From Nitrososphaeria archaeon (lineage in GTDB: Archaea > Thermoproteota > Nitrososphaeria > Conexivisphaerales > UBA164), in the NCBI GenBank assembly GCA_029775955.1, contig JARVJW010000057.1, forward strand, positions 1 through 8,224: a stretch of 8,224 bases of DNA. Direction: 5' to 3'. Positions 1 to 7,155 of this stretch are shown here, piece by piece. The notes below the pieces were generated by a model. That model saw only the letters and a program-made list of their open reading frames with translations. It was not told the DNA's origin and made no database searches. A program made the translations under genes and the position numbers. The number at the start of each line of letters is the position of its first letter. Position 1 is the first letter of the stretch.

Positions 1-255
1 AAATTATAACCTTTCAGAAACGGATCTGAACCTATAATTGCTATTCGCTGTCTACACTTAAGGGCATAAATAAATCTTTAAAAGGTTACAACATAGTCAT
101 CAACCATACAGAAGGATAGTCTGAACATGATAGGAGCAAAAAGGTCTACAAATTCCGGATTATAGGCCCTGCATTTTAGTCAAGTTTGAAAAAGAAGCTC
201 TAGAAAGGGCAATGGTGACAGGCTGAGCTACTGCTGCTCTTGCTTAAATTCTAAT

Positions 256-295
256 ATTATACAAGTTTGTGGTTTCGCGCGCTATGTTGTATAAT
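256..295. repeat. Perfect 9-bp inverted repeat
   Basis: The arms ATTATACAA (256-264) and TTGTATAAT (287-295) are exact reverse complements around a 22-nt loop that contains a CGCGCG core. It could be a transcript hairpin or a protein-binding site. Its AT-rich arms resemble TATA elements, so an overlapping promoter is possible. No gene starts at a suitable distance on either side. Confidence 0.4.
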
Positions 296-305
296 TAAAA
301 GCTTG

Positions 306-334
306 ATTTAGCCATTGTAAGAATGAGGCTAAAT
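306..334. repeat. Perfect 8-bp inverted repeat / hairpin
   Basis: The arms ATTTAGCC (306-313) and GGCTAAAT (327-334) are exact reverse complements around a 13-nt loop. A G-T wobble at 305/335 could extend the stem. Read on the minus strand the stem is followed within a few bases by a short T run (CTTTT), so it could be a distant second terminator about 160 bases beyond the reductase stop codon. It could also belong to an unrecognised RNA. Confidence 0.35.
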
Positions 335-419
335 TCTAAACCATTAACAAATTAACCGCCAATTTATATAAAGAATTTTTTATAATGCACCGCTTATTTA
401 TGTTTGCCAGCAAAACTCA

Positions 420-448
420 TGCAACATAACTTTTTTGAAAGTGTTGCA
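420..448 (-). terminator. Compound hairpin after reductase gene, possible terminator
   Basis: The outer arms TGCAAC (420-425) and GTTGCA (443-448) and the inner arms ACTTT (429-433) and AAAGT (438-442) stack into an 11-bp stem with a 3-nt bulge (426-428) and a 4-nt loop. On the minus strand it begins about 46 bases after the aldo/keto reductase stop codon. A short T run (GTTTT) follows within about ten bases. Archaeal termination depends mainly on T-rich tracts, so this may instead be a 3' untranslated structure that protects the transcript. Confidence 0.35.
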
Positions 449-494
449 CCATTATTTCAACTAGACATAATAGTTTTCCGACTATTTTAATTAT

Positions 495-1505
495 TTAATT
501 TGTCATATTCCTATAGTTTTGATTTTTTATCATCCAATTCGGGTACATTTCTCGCTGGGCGCTAACTTCTTCTAGTTCCTTTACCTGCTCAGGAGTTAGT
601 TTTACGTTTACAGCATTAAGGTTATCCTCTAACTGCTCCAATGTCCTAGCGCCTATTAACACTATTGATCCTCGATTAATCAACCAGGCTAATGATATTT
701 GAGCAGCAGTAACCCCCTGTTCCGCTGATATGGTGTTAATTTTTTCAAGAATTGCAGGGTATTGATCTTTCTCAAAATATGGGAACACCCGCCCTGTGTC
801 ACCCAGCCTTGTCCCCTTGGGTGGACTGTTCAGATCTGTGTACTTGCCTGAAAGCAGGCCTCCTTGCAGAGGGCTCCACACAAGCAGGGACATCTCGGCA
901 TAACTTAAGAATGGAAGAACTTCGTGTTCAATATCCCTATTAAGCAATGAATAATTCATTTGAGCTGAAACATAACGAGAATAACCTTTATTCAAAGCCA
1001 AGGATTGAGTTATTGCCATTTGCCAAGCAGAAAAGTTTGATATTCCCGGATAAATTACGAGACCCTCATCTATCATATCCTGCATTACATCTATTGATTC
1101 TTCAATAGGTGTAATGGAGTCCCACCCATGAAACTGGTAAAGATCCACTCTATCTGTGTCCAGCCTTCTCAGGCTTTCCTTTATGGCCCTAGTTATGTGA
1201 TACCTGCTCAGCCCCTGGTCGTTAATGCCAGTGCCTGTCTTTCCCCTAACTTTTGTAGCGAGAATAACCTCGTCCCTGAACGGTTTTACTGACTCTCCCA
1301 GAATCTCTTCTGCTCTCCCACCATCATATACATCTGCGGTGTCAAAAAGATTAACACCTGCATCATAGGCCCTATTTACCATTTTTGATGCTTCTTCGAC
1401 AGGCACACCCCCCAGCTTCCATGAGTTTCTTTCACCAAACGTCATAGTTCCCAGTGCAATTACAGAAACAAGGGTGCCAGTATTACCCAATCTTACATAT
1501 TTCAT
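495..1505 (-). CDS. Aldo/keto reductase
   Basis: A 336-residue cytosolic NADPH-dependent oxidoreductase of the aldo/keto reductase superfamily, which reduces aldehydes or ketones in a (beta/alpha)8 barrel. The catalytic tetrad is visible as D55, Y60 (in DTADVY), K85 (ATK) and H126 (QFHGWD). The substrate/cofactor wall GISNFSAWQ is at 154-162, the YSLLNR segment at 185-190, and the C-terminal cofactor-binding segment IVLIGARTLEQLEDN at 281-295. Length matches the longer bacterial-style AKRs (general stress protein 69/YajO-like) rather than the roughly 280-residue class. The ATG at 1505 is supported by a TATA box about 25 bp upstream and by the family-typical opening MKYVRLGNTG; there is no Shine-Dalgarno, so the mRNA is probably leaderless. 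It follows sdhD by 43 bp but appears separately transcribed. Substrate cannot be read from the sequence, and acquisition from bacteria is possible but untested. Confidence 0.93.
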   Translation of the reverse strand: MKYVRLGNTGTLVSVIALGTMTFGERNSWKLGGVPVEEASKMVNRAYDAGVNLFDTADVYDGGRAEEILGESVKPFRDEVILATKVRGKTGTGINDQGLSRYHITRAIKESLRRLDTDRVDLYQFHGWDSITPIEESIDVMQDMIDEGLVIYPGISNFSAWQMAITQSLALNKGYSRYVSAQMNYSLLNRDIEHEVLPFLSYAEMSLLVWSPLQGGLLSGKYTDLNSPPKGTRLGDTGRVFPYFEKDQYPAILEKINTISAEQGVTAAQISLAWLINRGSIVLIGARTLEQLEDNLNAVNVKLTPEQVKELEEVSAQREMYPNWMIKNQNYRNMTN

Positions 1506-1524
1506 AAAAATATATTATAAACAG

Positions 1525-1535
1525 TTTTATAAAAA
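1525..1535 (-). promoter_or_regulatory. TATA box of the aldo/keto reductase gene
   Basis: On the minus strand the 43-bp sdhD-reductase gap contains TTTTTATAAAA, centred 25 bp before the ATG at 1505. That spacing puts transcription start on or beside the ATG, giving a leaderless message. The AT-rich run at 1511-1520 is too close to the start codon to act as the TATA box. The same T-rich stretch could also end sdh transcription. Confidence 0.6.
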
Positions 1536-1548
1536 GGTGACGGAACCC

Positions 1549-1902
1549 TTATAGCACTATAAGAGTGTAAGTTCCAAACGCTAGAAGTATTGCCATTAAC
1601 ACCACTATTACTGAGTTTATAACCCACTGATATTTGTTTAAATGCAACCATTCAATAAGCACTATTCTAAACCCATTTAATCCATGTATGGTAGCAGCAT
1701 ATAGCAAAATTCCGAAGATTATCTGATAATACGTAAGATTATGTAGCACATAGTTGTATGAAAGTGCTTCAGCAAATGTCTTACCTGTTAGGGGGCTTAC
1801 CAGCAGAAGGTGAAATGTCAGAACAAATATCATGATCAGGCCAAGCGCGTACATTAAAAGCATGGTCCACGATTCTCTAATTAGGCTATATTTTTTTGAC
1901 AT
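1549..1902 (-). CDS. sdhD: Succinate dehydrogenase membrane anchor, smaller subunit (SdhD-like)
   Basis: A 117-residue membrane protein with three predicted helices at about 12-35, 57-84 and 92-115. It forms half of the anchor that holds SdhAB on the membrane and passes electrons to quinone. Helix 2 carries HGLNGFR (73-79), the same H-G-x-N-G-x-R signature found in the larger anchor next door. H31 near the end of helix 1 and H73 in helix 2 are the likely heme b ligands. Such subunits diverge strongly, so identification rests on gene position, topology and this motif. ATG at 1902 lies 3 bp after sdhC and is preceded by AGGTGG at 1909-1914 with 6-nt spacing, a good ribosome binding site. It is the last gene of the sdh cluster. 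Which anchor is called C and which D is a convention. Confidence 0.85.
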   Translation of the reverse strand: MSKKYSLIRESWTMLLMYALGLIMIFVLTFHLLLVSPLTGKTFAEALSYNYVLHNLTYYQIIFGILLYAATIHGLNGFRIVLIEWLHLNKYQWVINSVIVVLMAILLAFGTYTLIVL

Positions 1903-1905
1903 TTT

Positions 1906-2361
1906 TTACCACCTGACTATTCCCAAACCAGCTAGAAGGTAAAGGCCAGCCCATATCCATATAGCAACCACAATAATTGTTATTGCGTAGATGACTATTT
2001 TCTGGTTCCTGCCAAGTGACATTGGGGAATATGGATATTCTGGAAGCCTAGGTTTGCCTAGAAGTAATCCAAATAACTCATTAAGTATAAGCCTTAAGCC
2101 ATTTGCACCATGATAAAGTGCAGACCCGGCAATTATCCACATTCCTATAAGCTCGAAAACGCCCAAGTTGCTGAGCTCAGCTATTGTCTGATTCCATCCA
2201 GCTATTCCTAACGTTACATGATAAATCTCAAATATATGAGCTATCAGGAAAAGGGCCAATATTACGCCAGTTATACGGTGCAGCGTATAAGACCACCTTT
2301 CTAGGTTATACCTTGTTGGATTGAGGCTTGTCAAAAGCCCTGATTTAAAACGCTTATTCAT
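1906..2361 (-). CDS. sdhC: Succinate dehydrogenase cytochrome b subunit (SdhC-like)
   Basis: A 151-residue membrane anchor of succinate:quinone oxidoreductase with three predicted helices at about 30-50, 68-94 and 122-146. The N-terminal RWSYTLHRITG (22-32) matches the SdhC signature in which an Arg/Ser/His-Arg cluster sits near the quinone site. HGANGLRLILNE (84-95) matches the family's second-helix signature. H42 at the end of helix 1 and H84 in helix 2 are the likely heme ligands. The start overlaps the sdhB stop by 8 bp (ATGAATAA), which favours translational coupling. GGGGGT at 2370-2375, 8 nt before the ATG, is a plausible ribosome binding site. An N-terminal stretch of about 20 residues before the signature is basic and probably cytoplasmic. 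Confidence 0.9.
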   Translation of the reverse strand: MNKRFKSGLLTSLNPTRYNLERWSYTLHRITGVILALFLIAHIFEIYHVTLGIAGWNQTIAELSNLGVFELIGMWIIAGSALYHGANGLRLILNELFGLLLGKPRLPEYPYSPMSLGRNQKIVIYAITIIVVAIWIWAGLYLLAGLGIVRW

Positions 2362-3169
2362 TTTGATTTACCCCCGATTTAAAATCTAGTGGCGGGGCTT
2401 TAGGTTGGTTACTGATAGGCTTTTCCTGTTTAGCAAGAACGGACACTGGCGCCCCGACCTTTGGCCCGCGCACAAACATTCTTTTATATATCTCACGCTT
2501 TAAGAGCTGTATCGCTTGGGCAGGATCCACGCCCTTTGGACAAACATAACTGCAGGCTCCAGCAAAGTGGCACCTCCATACGCCATGTGAAGTATCAAGT
2601 TCAGCCTTTCGTTCCTTGAACCCCTCATCTCTTGGATCAGCTATATATCTGTAAGCTTGAGCTAATGCCTGTGGCCCTATGAACTGCGGATCTAGAGCTA
2701 CTGTTGGGCATGCAGCAACACACAACCCACACATTATGCAATAATCATATTGTATAAAGCTCATGTTTTCTGCCGAAGTGACCCTAAACTCCATTGGCGC
2801 CTCTTCCAGCTCTTGCGGGTTCTTTCTTATAATGTATGGCTTAACTGACCTGTGCTTATTTACAAAGTCATTTAGGTCAACAACAAGGTCCTTTATTACA
2901 GGATAGCTGTAAAGTGGCTCTATGCGGATTGTCTCCGATTTAAGTTCAGATATTCTAGTTTGACAAGCGAGGGATGGCTTGCCATTAATTACTATCCCAC
3001 ATGACCCGCATGAACCCATTTGACAGCTGTGCCTAAAAGCAAGGGTGTGGTCTTGTGTCTCCCTTATATTTAACAATAAATCAAGCACAGTTGCCCTTTT
3101 GCTCGACTCCACACTGAACTCCTGCCACCATTGTTTTGAACCGTCATTTCTTAATACCCTAACCTTCAT
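2354..3169 (-). CDS. sdhB: Succinate dehydrogenase iron-sulfur subunit
   Basis: A 271-residue electron-transfer subunit carrying electrons from the flavin of SdhA to the membrane anchor. Numbered from the chosen start, the plant-type ferredoxin domain has [2Fe-2S] ligands C49, C54, C57 and C69. The C-terminal domain has C144-x2-C147-x2-C150-x3-C154-P, then C200-x5-C206-x3-C210-P. In the canonical enzyme these bind one [4Fe-4S] (C144, C147, C150, C210) and one [3Fe-4S] cluster (C154, C200, C206). FIGP and PKGVDPAQAI are family-typical. A Lys/Pro-rich tail of about 35 residues extends beyond the E. coli length. I use ATG at 3169, 2 bp after the sdhA stop; a GTG at 3199 would add ten residues read over the end of sdhA, giving MEACCQGVLK, which matches no family start. 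sdhC overlaps the 3' end. Confidence 0.96.
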   Translation of the reverse strand: MKVRVLRNDGSKQWWQEFSVESSKRATVLDLLLNIRETQDHTLAFRHSCQMGSCGSCGIVINGKPSLACQTRISELKSETIRIEPLYSYPVIKDLVVDLNDFVNKHRSVKPYIIRKNPQELEEAPMEFRVTSAENMSFIQYDYCIMCGLCVAACPTVALDPQFIGPQALAQAYRYIADPRDEGFKERKAELDTSHGVWRCHFAGACSYVCPKGVDPAQAIQLLKREIYKRMFVRGPKVGAPVSVLAKQEKPISNQPKAPPLDFKSGVNQNE

Positions 3170-3171
3170 TT

Positions 3172-4917
3172 TCAGTACACCCTGGCAACAGGCTTCCACA
3201 TAGTGATCCTGACCGGCAAATATGAGAAGCTAGGGCCTTCTGCCCCTTTTACTGCAAGTGTATGCTTTAACCAGTGTTCATCATCCCTGTTGGGATAGTC
3301 AAGCCTTGCATGGGCCCCTCTACTTTCGGTTCTCATAAGTGCACCAAGTGAAATTATTTCTGCCTGATCAAGCAGAAAGCCCAGTTCAAGCGCATGCTGC
3401 AAGTTGTAGTTAAATTTGAGTCCCCGGTCCGTCAGCCTTATGTTTTTATACCTTTCCTTTAGCTCTCTTACTATTTTTACTGCGGTTTTTAGTTCTTCTT
3501 CAGTGCGGTACACGTGCACGTACTTTTCCATTGTGTCTTTAAGTTCATCCTTTATTTGATAAACGTCTTCCCCATTGCTTTCTTTCCCTAATAACCCACT
3601 GAATATTCTTTCCTGTTCGCTCTCCAGTTTACCTGCAGGAATGCTTGGCAATGATGGCTTTTCATTAGAGATATAATTGTAAATGTCATTCCCGACTATG
3701 TGCCCATAAACTAGGCATTCATTTGTGCCATTTGACCCAAGTCTGTTTGATCCTTGAATGCTAACGCAGGCAGTTTCTCCTGCGGCCCAAAGCCCCTTTA
3801 TTGGCCCTTCTAGAGATTGGACCTTGCCATCTATATCTGTGTGAATTCCGCCCATTTCATAGTGGGTGGTTGGCCTTACAGGCATAGGGTCATTCACTAT
3901 ATCAATCCCCAAGTACTTAAGGCCCATTTCCCTAATTAAGGGCAGTTTCTGCTCAATCCTTTCCTTGCCAAGATGCGTCATATCCAGCCATACATGCTGG
4001 ATGCCTGTAGCTTCGTCTTTAATTCCCCTTCCTTCCCTTATCTCAGTCATAATTGACCTTGAAACTATGTCTCTGGGTGCCAGTTCCATTTTTGATGGGG
4101 CATATTTTTTCATAAACCTCTCCCCATCGGCATTTTTCAGGTAAGCCCCTTCCCCCCTAGCAGCTTCAGTTATTAAAAGGCCCTTAGGAACAAGCCCAGT
4201 AGGATGAAACTGGACAAATTCCATATCTTTTAACGGTATTCCGGCATTATAGGCTATCCCGTAGCCATCTCCAGTTGAGCTTGATGCTGTGGATGTAATC
4301 CTGTACATCTGCCCGTTACCCCCTGTTGCTATTACTCCCGCTTTGCCCCTGAAAAATCTCATGTTGCCTGTTTTCAGGTCTATTGCGTTGAATCCAACAA
4401 ATTTATTTCCATCCAGAACAAGTGATGTAACAAAGTGTTCATCAAACCTGTCCCAGGCATCATATTTTAAAAGAGTATCATACAGTGCACGCATCTCAAA
4501 GAATCCTGTTTTGTCCTGCGCGTATGTTGCACGCGGAAAACTTAATCCACCGAACCATCTCTGCTCTATCCTTCCATCTTCGCGTCTATTCCATGGCACC
4601 CCCCATCTTTCTATCAATCTAGTTTCCTGAGTTGCAAGATGAACAAACTTCCATACAGCGTCTTGGTCTGCAAGGAAATCACTGCCCTTAATTGTATCCC
4701 AGGCGTACAATTCAAAACTATCGCCCTCCTCAGGATAGAGGACAGCAGATGTTCCCCCTTCAGCAGACACAGAATGGCTTCTCATAAGGTAAAGCTTTGA
4801 TATGAGCGCTACTCTTATACCAAACTTACCACTGTCAACTCTTAAAACTTCAATCGCAGTTCTTAGACCCGCAAGCCCGCTACCTACAATAACTACATCA
4901 TAGTCGAGCTGCTCCAT
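3172..4917 (-). CDS. sdhA: Succinate dehydrogenase flavoprotein subunit
   Basis: The 581-residue catalytic subunit oxidising succinate to fumarate, on the cytoplasmic face, in the citric acid cycle and respiratory chain. A Rossmann FAD motif GSGLAG is at 12-17. H48 in MRSHSVSAEGG is the covalent FAD attachment site. Active-site residues aligning with the E. coli enzyme are H238 (FHPTG), T250 and E251, R282 (APRDIVSR), H352 (THYEMGGIHT) and R392 (NRLGSN). Length is close to the family norm. An oddity is Q388 where the common form is H in HG(A/S)NRLG. The ATG at 4917 lies 25 bp after hisS with no Shine-Dalgarno; no other in-frame start precedes the FAD motif, so the start is secure. SdhB follows 2 bp after the stop. 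The reverse reaction, fumarate reduction, cannot be excluded from sequence, but the clustered cytochrome b anchors favour a quinone-linked complex. Confidence 0.97.
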   Translation of the reverse strand: MEQLDYDVVIVGSGLAGLRTAIEVLRVDSGKFGIRVALISKLYLMRSHSVSAEGGTSAVLYPEEGDSFELYAWDTIKGSDFLADQDAVWKFVHLATQETRLIERWGVPWNRREDGRIEQRWFGGLSFPRATYAQDKTGFFEMRALYDTLLKYDAWDRFDEHFVTSLVLDGNKFVGFNAIDLKTGNMRFFRGKAGVIATGGNGQMYRITSTASSSTGDGYGIAYNAGIPLKDMEFVQFHPTGLVPKGLLITEAARGEGAYLKNADGERFMKKYAPSKMELAPRDIVSRSIMTEIREGRGIKDEATGIQHVWLDMTHLGKERIEQKLPLIREMGLKYLGIDIVNDPMPVRPTTHYEMGGIHTDIDGKVQSLEGPIKGLWAAGETACVSIQGSNRLGSNGTNECLVYGHIVGNDIYNYISNEKPSLPSIPAGKLESEQERIFSGLLGKESNGEDVYQIKDELKDTMEKYVHVYRTEEELKTAVKIVRELKERYKNIRLTDRGLKFNYNLQHALELGFLLDQAEIISLGALMRTESRGAHARLDYPNRDDEHWLKHTLAVKGAEGPSFSYLPVRITMWKPVARVY

Positions 4918-4940
4918 GCAAGTATATAACTTTATGCTGT

Positions 4941-4948
4941 TTTTATTT
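4941..4948 (-). promoter_or_regulatory. Possible TATA element for sdhA
   Basis: Minus-strand AAATAAAA lies about 28 bp before the sdhA ATG at 4917, overlapping the last codons of hisS. sdhA lacks a Shine-Dalgarno, as expected for a leaderless start and as seen for moaC and the reductase. A stronger-looking TTATATAC at 4923-4930 is too close to the ATG to direct a usable start. The match is weak in composition, and read-through from hisS is equally possible. Confidence 0.3.
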
Positions 4949-6190
4949 GTTGCTATTTAGTGTTGCTTTAATTTTTTCGACCAAATGCTCGACAGGCACT
5001 AACTCCTCGGATCTATCTTCCATTAATTTAATCTTGACTTCTCCTTTTCTGATTTCCTTTGGCAAAACAAGGACAGAGACCCATGCCCCGCGCTTTTCAG
5101 CCTGACTCAATCCATCGCTTAGCTTATCTGTTCTGCTAAATTCCGCACAAATTCCTGCCTCCCTAAGCAAGTTTACTATTTTAATTGCCTCCTCTTTGAC
5201 TTCCTCAGTCCATACTATATATGTTAATTTGCTGTTTTCCTTTAATGCCTTATTTAAAGCTAGCAGCAGCCTATCTGTGCCGCCTGCAACACCCAGTGCT
5301 CCCAAGTCTGGTCTCTTAAATATATTGGTCAGGATGTCATATCCCCCTCCACCTGCTAGGGCTCCAATCTCGCGCCTTTCTGTGCTGTACACCTCAAATA
5401 CTATATCAGAATAATAGTCAAGTCCCCTTACAATTCCTAGATTTACTGACAGGGGCAAACTGATAGATTTTGCTTCATCAATTATGCTCTCAAGCAATTG
5501 TTTTGATTTGTCTTGCGATTCGCTAAGCAATTTTTCACCCCCCTGAACTATTTGCAGCGCTTCTTTGACGCTTTCTTCATCAATTCCCTTGGCAGCGTAT
5601 TCTGCTATTATCTGTTCCTTTGTTTTTTTCCCAAGCTTGTCCATTGCCCTCATCAGTTCTGGTATGTATTCACTTTGCTTTATTCTGGATTTAAGGATGC
5701 CTTCTACGATCCGCCTGTCACTTATTTCTATTTGCACATCCCTTAGGCCAGCATCGCTTAACATCCTGTTTGTAAATGATAGGATATCAACGTAAGACTC
5801 TGACGATTTATCACCGTACACTTCTGCATCCCACTGGTAGAACCATCTGTACCTGCCAAACTGGGGTTCATCATACCTCCACATGCTTGCAAACGAACCG
5901 AGCTTTATTGGCAATGGCAGGTCACGCCTAGCGCACACATAGCGTGTTATTCCAACTGTGAGATCAAATCTCAGCCCAACCCGCCTGCCTCCTTTATCTG
6001 TAAATTCATATATTTCATTTACTATATCGTCTCCCCCCTTTGCCTGCAGCGTTTCCAATAATTCAATGGTTGAAGGCTCCATTAACTTTATATTGTAAAT
6101 CTTTGACAGCCTTACAAAGTTGCTTCGTATTAGCTCAAGTTTCTCATAATTTTCCGGTTCATAGTCTCTTAACCCACGCGGCAAGCTCAA
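4943..6190 (-). CDS. hisS: Histidyl-tRNA synthetase
   Basis: A 415-residue class II aminoacyl-tRNA synthetase that charges tRNA-His in the cytosol. The N-terminus LPRGLRDYEPE is family-typical. Motif 2 runs from about 104 to 125 (WRYDEPQ, GRYRWFYQWD). The histidine-specific HisA segment LGIVRGLDYYSDIVFE is at 251-266, with the catalytic Arg in RGLDYY. The HisB segment is at 277-285 and motif 3 GVAGGTDRLLLAL at 300-312. The anticodon-binding domain fills about 320-410. In HisB the usual GGRYD reads GGGYD, so the conserved Arg is a Gly (position 283), a one-base change (GGA for AGA or CGA). The start is TTG at 6190, overlapping the rfcS TGA stop by 4 bp (TTGA). The G-rich GGGGATGGGG upstream may serve the ribosome. 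Confidence 0.95.
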   Translation of the reverse strand: MSLPRGLRDYEPENYEKLELIRSNFVRLSKIYNIKLMEPSTIELLETLQAKGGDDIVNEIYEFTDKGGRRVGLRFDLTVGITRYVCARRDLPLPIKLGSFASMWRYDEPQFGRYRWFYQWDAEVYGDKSSESYVDILSFTNRMLSDAGLRDVQIEISDRRIVEGILKSRIKQSEYIPELMRAMDKLGKKTKEQIIAEYAAKGIDEESVKEALQIVQGGEKLLSESQDKSKQLLESIIDEAKSISLPLSVNLGIVRGLDYYSDIVFEVYSTERREIGALAGGGGYDILTNIFKRPDLGALGVAGGTDRLLLALNKALKENSKLTYIVWTEEVKEEAIKIVNLLREAGICAEFSRTDKLSDGLSQAEKRGAWVSVLVLPKEIRKGEVKIKLMEDRSEELVPVEHLVEKIKATLNSNK

Positions 6191-7155
6191 TTTTTACTGG
6201 CCCCATCCCCTTTTAATTCTACTATCTCTGCCAGAAGGGCTGACAGCTGTATGTCTGGATGTCCACCCTGTAGCAATCTGAAATCATATTCCGCAAAAAT
6301 TTTAGCGGCCTTAGCCTGATCTATATCTTTTATTGAATTTACAAAAGAGAAAATGGTTTTAAGCAGATCGCTTTCTGGCAGGCCATATATATAGATTAAC
6401 TTGTAAAGTATCTCTTTAGATTTTTTAAAATCACCTGAAAGCGCATAGTTCACCATTGCTTTTATGTCGCTTTCCCTACCTATCCCTGCGGCGGCTTTCA
6501 CATTTTCAGGCGTTACTTCGCCCAAGGCGGCAGATGCCTGTAGCTGATTTATTGCCTTTCTCATATCACCCTCACTGAGGTCATAAATTAATTTTAATGC
6601 TTCCTGTCTGTACTTTATTCCCTCAGCCCCACATATTTCCTGTAATCTCTTTATCACCGACTGTTCGTCGAGCCTCTTGAACCTAAACACTGCACATCTG
6701 CTCTGAAGCGGTTCAATTATGGAAGTTGATGTATTAGCTATTATAATGAATCTGGAATTTTCTGAAGATTCCTCCATTATTCTCCTTAGAGCAGTCTGTG
6801 CATCGGAGGTCATTTCATCAGCTTCATCTAGTATTATTATCCTAAATGGAATGCCTGAAGATTTGTCCACAAACCTCGTAAAGTTTTTTATGGTTGTCCT
6901 TACAGTATCTATGCCCCTAGTGTCCGACGCATTCAGTTCAAGCGTGTAGCTTTTCCAGTTTTCACCAAGCACTTCGCGCGATAGGCAGAAGGCGATTGTG
7001 GTTTTTCCTGTGCCAGGGGGACCGGCAAACAGAAGATGTGGCATATCTTGTGGCTGTTTCAGAAATCCCTTTAATCCCTCAACTGTGCCAGATTGGTCTA
7101 CCACTTCATTTAACTTTACAGGTCTGTATTTCTCTACCCACATAATTTCCTCCAT
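6187..7155 (-). CDS. rfcS: Replication factor C small subunit (clamp loader)
   Basis: A 322-residue AAA+ ATPase that with the large subunit loads the PCNA sliding clamp onto primed DNA. WVEKYRP (6-12) is the RFC box; Walker A GPPGTGKT is at 45-52; Walker B LDEAD at 109-113; sensor 1 N141; the arginine-finger SRC at 152-154; and sensor 2 GDMR at 196-199. The C-terminal collar runs to about 315. NASDTRG (75-81) differs from the commoner NASDERG by E to T. Length is normal and there is no intein. The ATG at 7155 shares its A with the moaB stop (TAATG). An in-frame ATG at 7143 (MWVEKY) has GGAGG five nt upstream and is a credible alternative start. The large subunit rfcL is not adjacent within this window. 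Confidence 0.96.
   Translation of the reverse strand: MEEIMWVEKYRPVKLNEVVDQSGTVEGLKGFLKQPQDMPHLLFAGPPGTGKTTIAFCLSREVLGENWKSYTLELNASDTRGIDTVRTTIKNFTRFVDKSSGIPFRIIILDEADEMTSDAQTALRRIMEESSENSRFIIIANTSTSIIEPLQSRCAVFRFKRLDEQSVIKRLQEICGAEGIKYRQEALKLIYDLSEGDMRKAINQLQASAALGEVTPENVKAAAGIGRESDIKAMVNYALSGDFKKSKEILYKLIYIYGLPESDLLKTIFSFVNSIKDIDQAKAAKIFAEYDFRLLQGGHPDIQLSALLAEIVELKGDGASKN

Larger units (their letters stand above)
1..494. other. Non-coding flank, hairpin-rich, no intact gene
   Basis: No reading frame of useful length with a start codon is present on either strand. The stretch contains several inverted repeats: 13-18 with 25-30 (6 bp arms, 6-nt loop), 256-264 with 287-295, 306-313 with 327-334, and the compound hairpin at 420-448. 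A palindromic TATA-like run lies at 362-371, but the only ATGs about 20-35 bp to its right (385 and 401) open frames of 14 and 9 codons. On the plus strand 134-244 reads as about 36 codons interrupted by one TGA at 224, which could be a gene remnant or chance. I found no tRNA, rRNA or convincing C/D-box RNA. Confidence 0.6.

Noticed and set aside
95..105. Box C-like TGATGA on the minus strand, possible C/D-box RNA
   Set aside because: The first base of the box is wrong, no D' or C' boxes follow, and the next CTGA is over 80 bases away, too far for a typical archaeal C/D RNA.
385..429. Plus-strand mini-ORF of 14 codons behind the TATA-like run at 362-371
   Set aside because: Too short, no ribosome site, no motif, and the TATA-like run is palindromic and common in AT-rich DNA.
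3170..3199. GTG start for sdhB at 3199, adding ten residues
   Set aside because: It would read over the last codons of sdhA and gives a Cys-containing N-terminus unlike the family. ATG at 3169, 2 bp after the sdhA stop, fits better.
3866..4630. Long plus-strand frames opposite sdhA
   Set aside because: They mirror the codon pattern of sdhA on the other strand, show no family motif and have no promoter or ribosome site.
4923..4930. TTATATAC just before sdhA as its TATA box
   Set aside because: It lies only 6-13 bp before the ATG, so transcription would start inside the gene, and no in-frame start exists further in before the FAD motif.
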